From Proteobacteria bacterium UBA4457 (lineage in GTDB: Bacteria > Pseudomonadota > Gammaproteobacteria > Ga0077536): a DNA stretch of 34,323 bases. This document shows positions 31,916-34,323 of this stretch, in pieces. Under the pieces are notes generated by a model that saw only the letters and a list, made by a program, of their open reading frames with translations, did not search any database and was not told the origin of the DNA. A program made the position numbers and the translations under genes. Location: positions 1 to 34,323 of the forward strand of contig DGOV01000070.1 of assembly GCA_002390205.1 (NCBI GenBank), written 5' to 3'. The stretch's first letter is position 1; each line of letters starts with the position of its first letter.

Positions 31916-33145
31916 ATGAGTCTCATAGTGCAGAAATTTGGTGGCACGTCGGTTGGCGATGCTGAAAGGATTAAGAATGTTGCTAGTCGCATAGCCAAGT
32001 CTTGTGCTGACGGGAATAGTATTGTCGTAGTTCTATCTGCTATGAGCGGTGAGACAGACCGATTACTGTCTTTGGCAAAGTCTATCGTCTCCGATCCCCG
32101 TGGGAGAGAAACTGACGTGCTGCTCTCCACCGGGGAGCAAGTTTCCATAGCTTTACTGTCTATGGCCTTAGAAGAGCTTGGCGTACCAGCGGTTTCCTTT
32201 ACAGGGGCCCAAGTAAAAATTTTGACAGATAATGTATACAATAAAGCTAGAATTGAAGACATAGATTCTACTCGTCTTCGCGCAACACTAGATGATGGAA
32301 AAGTGGCAGTAGTCGCTGGGTTCCAAGGTGTCGATTCAGGAGGGAACATTACTACTCTTGGGCGAGGAGGATCTGACACTACAGCAGTGGCATTAGCTAC
32401 GGCATTAGAAGCAGATGAATGCCAGATCTATACTGATGTCGATGGCGTTTATACGACAGATCCTAGAATCGTACCAGAGGCTAGAAGACTGAGCCAGGTC
32501 ACCTATGAAGAAATGCTTGAGATGGCAAGTCTTGGGGCAAAAGTTCTGCAAATCAGAGCGGTTGAATTTGCAAGTAAATATAAAGTTAAGCTTCGCGTAC
32601 TATCATCGTTTTGCGACGGCATAGGGACCTTAATAACTACGGAGGAAAATATCATGGAAGAAGCGTTGATTTCTGGGGTAACTTTGAATCGGAATGAAGC
32701 TCAAGTAATGATGGTGGGTGTGCCAGATAGACCTGGTGTCGCCAGTAGTATTTTGGGGCCGATTGCGGATGCAAACATTGAAGTTGATATGATCGTTCAA
32801 AATAGCGCTGCCGATGGAGCAACAGACTTTACATTCACAGTCAGTCGTGATGATTATGATCTTACGCTAAAGATGCTTAATGAAATCGCTGAAACTTTGA
32901 GTGCTCGTGAAGTCCGTGGAGACAGGAATATAGTAAAATTATCTATAGTTGGTGTTGGGATGCGCTCTCATGCAGGTATAGCTAGTCGAATGTTTAAGGC
33001 TCTCTCGCAAGAAAATATAAATATATTGATGATCTCCACCTCTGAAATAAAAATTTCTATTGTAGTGGATCAGAAGTATTCAGAGTTAGGTGTCAGAGTG
33101 TTACACAGTGAGTTTGATTTGAGCGAGGCATCTGGCGCGAAGTGA
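31916..33145 (+). CDS. lysC: Aspartate kinase
   Basis: LysC phosphorylates aspartate, the first step to lysine, threonine and methionine. The 409-residue protein has the kinase domain (IVQKFGGTSVGDAERI at the start, GRGGSDTTAVALA, TDVDGVYTTDPRIV) and two C-terminal ACT domains (GVPDRPGVASSILGPIADANIEVDMI; GVGMRSHAGIASRMFKAL). The latter are the sites for feedback inhibition, ending ISTSEIKISIVVD. This is the alpha-beta type of aspartokinase without a fused homoserine dehydrogenase. It follows alaS; the csrA gene often next in Gammaproteobacteria is absent. Confidence 0.97.
   Translation: MSLIVQKFGGTSVGDAERIKNVASRIAKSCADGNSIVVVLSAMSGETDRLLSLAKSIVSDPRGRETDVLLSTGEQVSIALLSMALEELGVPAVSFTGAQVKILTDNVYNKARIEDIDSTRLRATLDDGKVAVVAGFQGVDSGGNITTLGRGGSDTTAVALATALEADECQIYTDVDGVYTTDPRIVPEARRLSQVTYEEMLEMASLGAKVLQIRAVEFASKYKVKLRVLSSFCDGIGTLITTEENIMEEALISGVTLNRNEAQVMMVGVPDRPGVASSILGPIADANIEVDMIVQNSAADGATDFTFTVSRDDYDLTLKMLNEIAETLSAREVRGDRNIVKLSIVGVGMRSHAGIASRMFKALSQENINILMISTSEIKISIVVDQKYSELGVRVLHSEFDLSEASGAK
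32641..32645 (+). promoter_or_regulatory. Strong internal Shine-Dalgarno inside lysC
   Basis: GGAGG lies eight bases before an in-frame ATG at 32654 (codon 247 of lysC). It is the strongest ribosome-binding sequence seen in the alaS-lysC region, better than that of the full-length lysC start. Confidence 0.6.
32654..33145 (+). CDS. Predicted aspartate kinase beta subunit from internal start
   Basis: The ATG is in the lysC frame with an ideal GGAGG upstream. The resulting 163-residue product begins MEEALISGVTLNRNEAQV. It would consist of only the two regulatory ACT domains. Aspartokinases of Bacillus and Corynebacterium make such a beta chain from an internal start and form alpha2-beta2 enzymes. 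Here the same arrangement is suggested by the SD position at the junction between kinase and ACT domains. Expression is inferred, not shown. Confidence 0.6.
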   Translation: MEEALISGVTLNRNEAQVMMVGVPDRPGVASSILGPIADANIEVDMIVQNSAADGATDFTFTVSRDDYDLTLKMLNEIAETLSAREVRGDRNIVKLSIVGVGMRSHAGIASRMFKALSQENINILMISTSEIKISIVVDQKYSELGVRVLHSEFDLSEASGAK

Positions 33146-33192
33146 ATTTTCTCTTTTGTCTAAGTGCTTGATTAAAAGCTAATTACTCGACA

Positions 33193-34248
33193 ATGAAAAA
33201 TATTTTTGTATGCTTTTTATTCGTGTTTTTTTTACCACTCTTCGGATGTTCAAAAGATCTAGCAGGCAATCAGAAAAATCCTTGGCACCATTGGGAGGGG
33301 ACGTTTAGAAATCCTCCAAATAGTATTTCAAGAGAGGTTTCTGTTTTTGATAGGCTGAAGTTTTTTTCGTCACTTTTACTTGCGCGTAATGGTTCCCTGG
33401 AACTTGGGGCATTAGAGGAGCATGTTTTAGGAAGTGAAGAGGCTTTATCGCAGCTTGCAGCATCTGCGGAGTCTAATTCAATTACTTGGATAGGGCACTC
33501 GACTTTTCTAGTGAGAATTAATGGGTTAACTATACTAACTGATCCCATTTTCTCAGATCGCGCATCTCCTCTATCCTTTGCTGGGCCTAAAAGAAGAGCC
33601 CTACTCAATATCAATATAAAGAATTTGCCATTAATAGACGTTGTTATAGTTTCACATAGTCATTACGACCATTTAGACACCAGAACTTTAGATGCTTTGC
33701 CTGGGAAAGAAAGTATGACGGCTGTTGTACCTTTAGGTCTTGGGAAATTCTTCACAGACCGAGGTTTCGTTGATGTGCGGGAAGTTGATTGGTATGACGA
33801 AGTCATAGTCGACACGCTTAAAGTTACAGCCTATCCAGCAGTACATTGGTCTAACCGTACACCGTTTGATGTCAACGAAACGCTTTGGATGTCTTATGGC
33901 TTCAGTAGTGGGGGCACGTCTATTTTTCATACTGGCGATACAGATATACATGAGGCTGTGTTTTTGGAGGTTGGTGAACATATGTCTAAAAATCACAATG
34001 GGTGTGATATCGGTTTGATGAGTATTGGTGCATATTCCCCTGAGTCCTTTATGAAAGGGGCTCATATGACTCCTGAATCTGGTGTCAAACTAGGTCGTCA
34101 AATAGGTTGCTCCCGGCTAATTCCTATGCATTGGGGAACTTTCAGGCTGTCGCTAGAACCATTTTTTGAGCCACGTAATCGTTTTCAAAAAGCCGCAGGA
34201 TCGCAAGCACATGCCATGCGAATCGGGGAAACTCTTCTCATAGACTAG
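33193..34248 (+). CDS. MBL-fold metallohydrolase lipoprotein, NAPE-PLD/UlaG-like
   Basis: The 351-residue protein has a lipoprotein signal (LPLFGC with the lipidated C19; Ser at +2 suggests the outer membrane). It has a metallo-beta-lactamase fold: WIGHSTFLVRINGLTILTDP, then SHSHYDHLD with metal ligands H155, H157, D159 and H160. Further ligand motifs are PAVHWSNR, FHTGDTD and PMHWGTF. This sequence style is that of bacterial relatives of N-acyl-phosphatidylethanolamine phospholipase D. The substrate is not known; a phospholipid or its breakdown product is possible given the location. It follows lysC by 47 bases, in the place where csrA is often found. Confidence 0.88.
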   Translation: MKNIFVCFLFVFFLPLFGCSKDLAGNQKNPWHHWEGTFRNPPNSISREVSVFDRLKFFSSLLLARNGSLELGALEEHVLGSEEALSQLAASAESNSITWIGHSTFLVRINGLTILTDPIFSDRASPLSFAGPKRRALLNINIKNLPLIDVVIVSHSHYDHLDTRTLDALPGKESMTAVVPLGLGKFFTDRGFVDVREVDWYDEVIVDTLKVTAYPAVHWSNRTPFDVNETLWMSYGFSSGGTSIFHTGDTDIHEAVFLEVGEHMSKNHNGCDIGLMSIGAYSPESFMKGAHMTPESGVKLGRQIGCSRLIPMHWGTFRLSLEPFFEPRNRFQKAAGSQAHAMRIGETLLID

Positions 34249-34299
34249 TTAGCCTTAGCGACATGACCTGTCTAATGGCTTCTGAAAAGCACAATCTGT

Positions 34300-34323
34300 C
34301 TACATAGCTACATAGCTACATAG
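34300..34323. repeat. Tandem repeat CTACATAG x3 at the window end
   Basis: Three perfect 8-base copies (34300-34307, 34308-34315, 34316-34323) run to the last base, in 75 bases without a gene after the MBL gene. The array may continue beyond the window. Confidence 0.85.

Noticed and set aside
1..34323. CRISPR array, tRNA, rRNA, IS element or prophage
   Set aside because: No regularly spaced repeats, tRNA cloverleaf, rRNA sequence, transposase or integrase was recognised anywhere in the window.

Overview
The window reads as a piece of a gammaproteobacterial chromosome of moderate to low GC with very short intergenic spaces. Thirty-two of 35 genes are on the + strand. The gene neighbourhoods are classic for Gammaproteobacteria: tyrA-aroA-cmk-rpsA-ihfB-lapA-pyrF, glyA-nrdR-ribD-ribE-ribB(X)-ribH-nusB-thiL, and tadA-pncC-recA-recX-alaS-lysC. 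Compact spacing, many TTG/GTG starts and GSH-dependent formaldehyde oxidation would suit a free-living, probably marine, streamlined lineage; that is inference and no genus can be named. There are no rRNA or tRNA genes, transposases, CRISPR arrays or phage genes, and no gap without a gene exceeds about 225 bases.

Region 1 (1-9477) holds the end of tyrA (cut by the window edge), aroA, cmk, ribosomal protein S1, IHF-beta, LapA, PyrF and Mfd. LapB, which often sits between lapA and pyrF, is absent here. Region 2 (9495-10370) is a single reverse-strand AAA+ ATPase of the DUF815 type. It is convergent with mfd and divergent from glyA.

Region 3 (10649-17390) is glyA, nrdR and an almost complete riboflavin operon feeding into nusB and thiL. 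The C-terminal half of the RibB protein resembles GTP cyclohydrolase II but has lost the zinc cysteines, so a separate ribA must exist elsewhere. pgpA does not follow thiL.

Region 4 (17438-22928) is the most individual part: a tightly packed, partly overlapping run of an HpcH/HpaI-type aldolase, an RraA/HMG-aldolase-like protein, a HIT protein, glutathione-dependent formaldehyde dehydrogenase, S-formylglutathione hydrolase, a DjlA-like J-protein and a SAM methyltransferase. Two retro-aldolase-type proteins joined to a complete formaldehyde-to-formate pathway suggest catabolism of a hydroxylated oxoacid that releases formaldehyde. Region 5 (22925-26609) is a patch of accessory enzymes: a secreted NTF2-like protein, an acetoacetate decarboxylase family protein, a PNPOx-like flavin/F420 protein, a zinc-free MDR oxidoreductase and a GST.

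Region 6 (26646-34248) is tadA, pncC, recA, recX, alaS, lysC and an MBL-fold lipoprotein. The recA upstream region has no canonical CTGT-N8-ACAG SOS box but carries two other palindromes. lysC contains an in-frame internal ATG with a strong Shine-Dalgarno, predicting a separate beta subunit. csrA does not follow lysC. The window ends in three perfect copies of an 8-bp tandem repeat, which may explain why the sequence stops there. I found no clearly unprecedented system; the aldolase/formaldehyde cluster and the unusual recA operator are the best leads.
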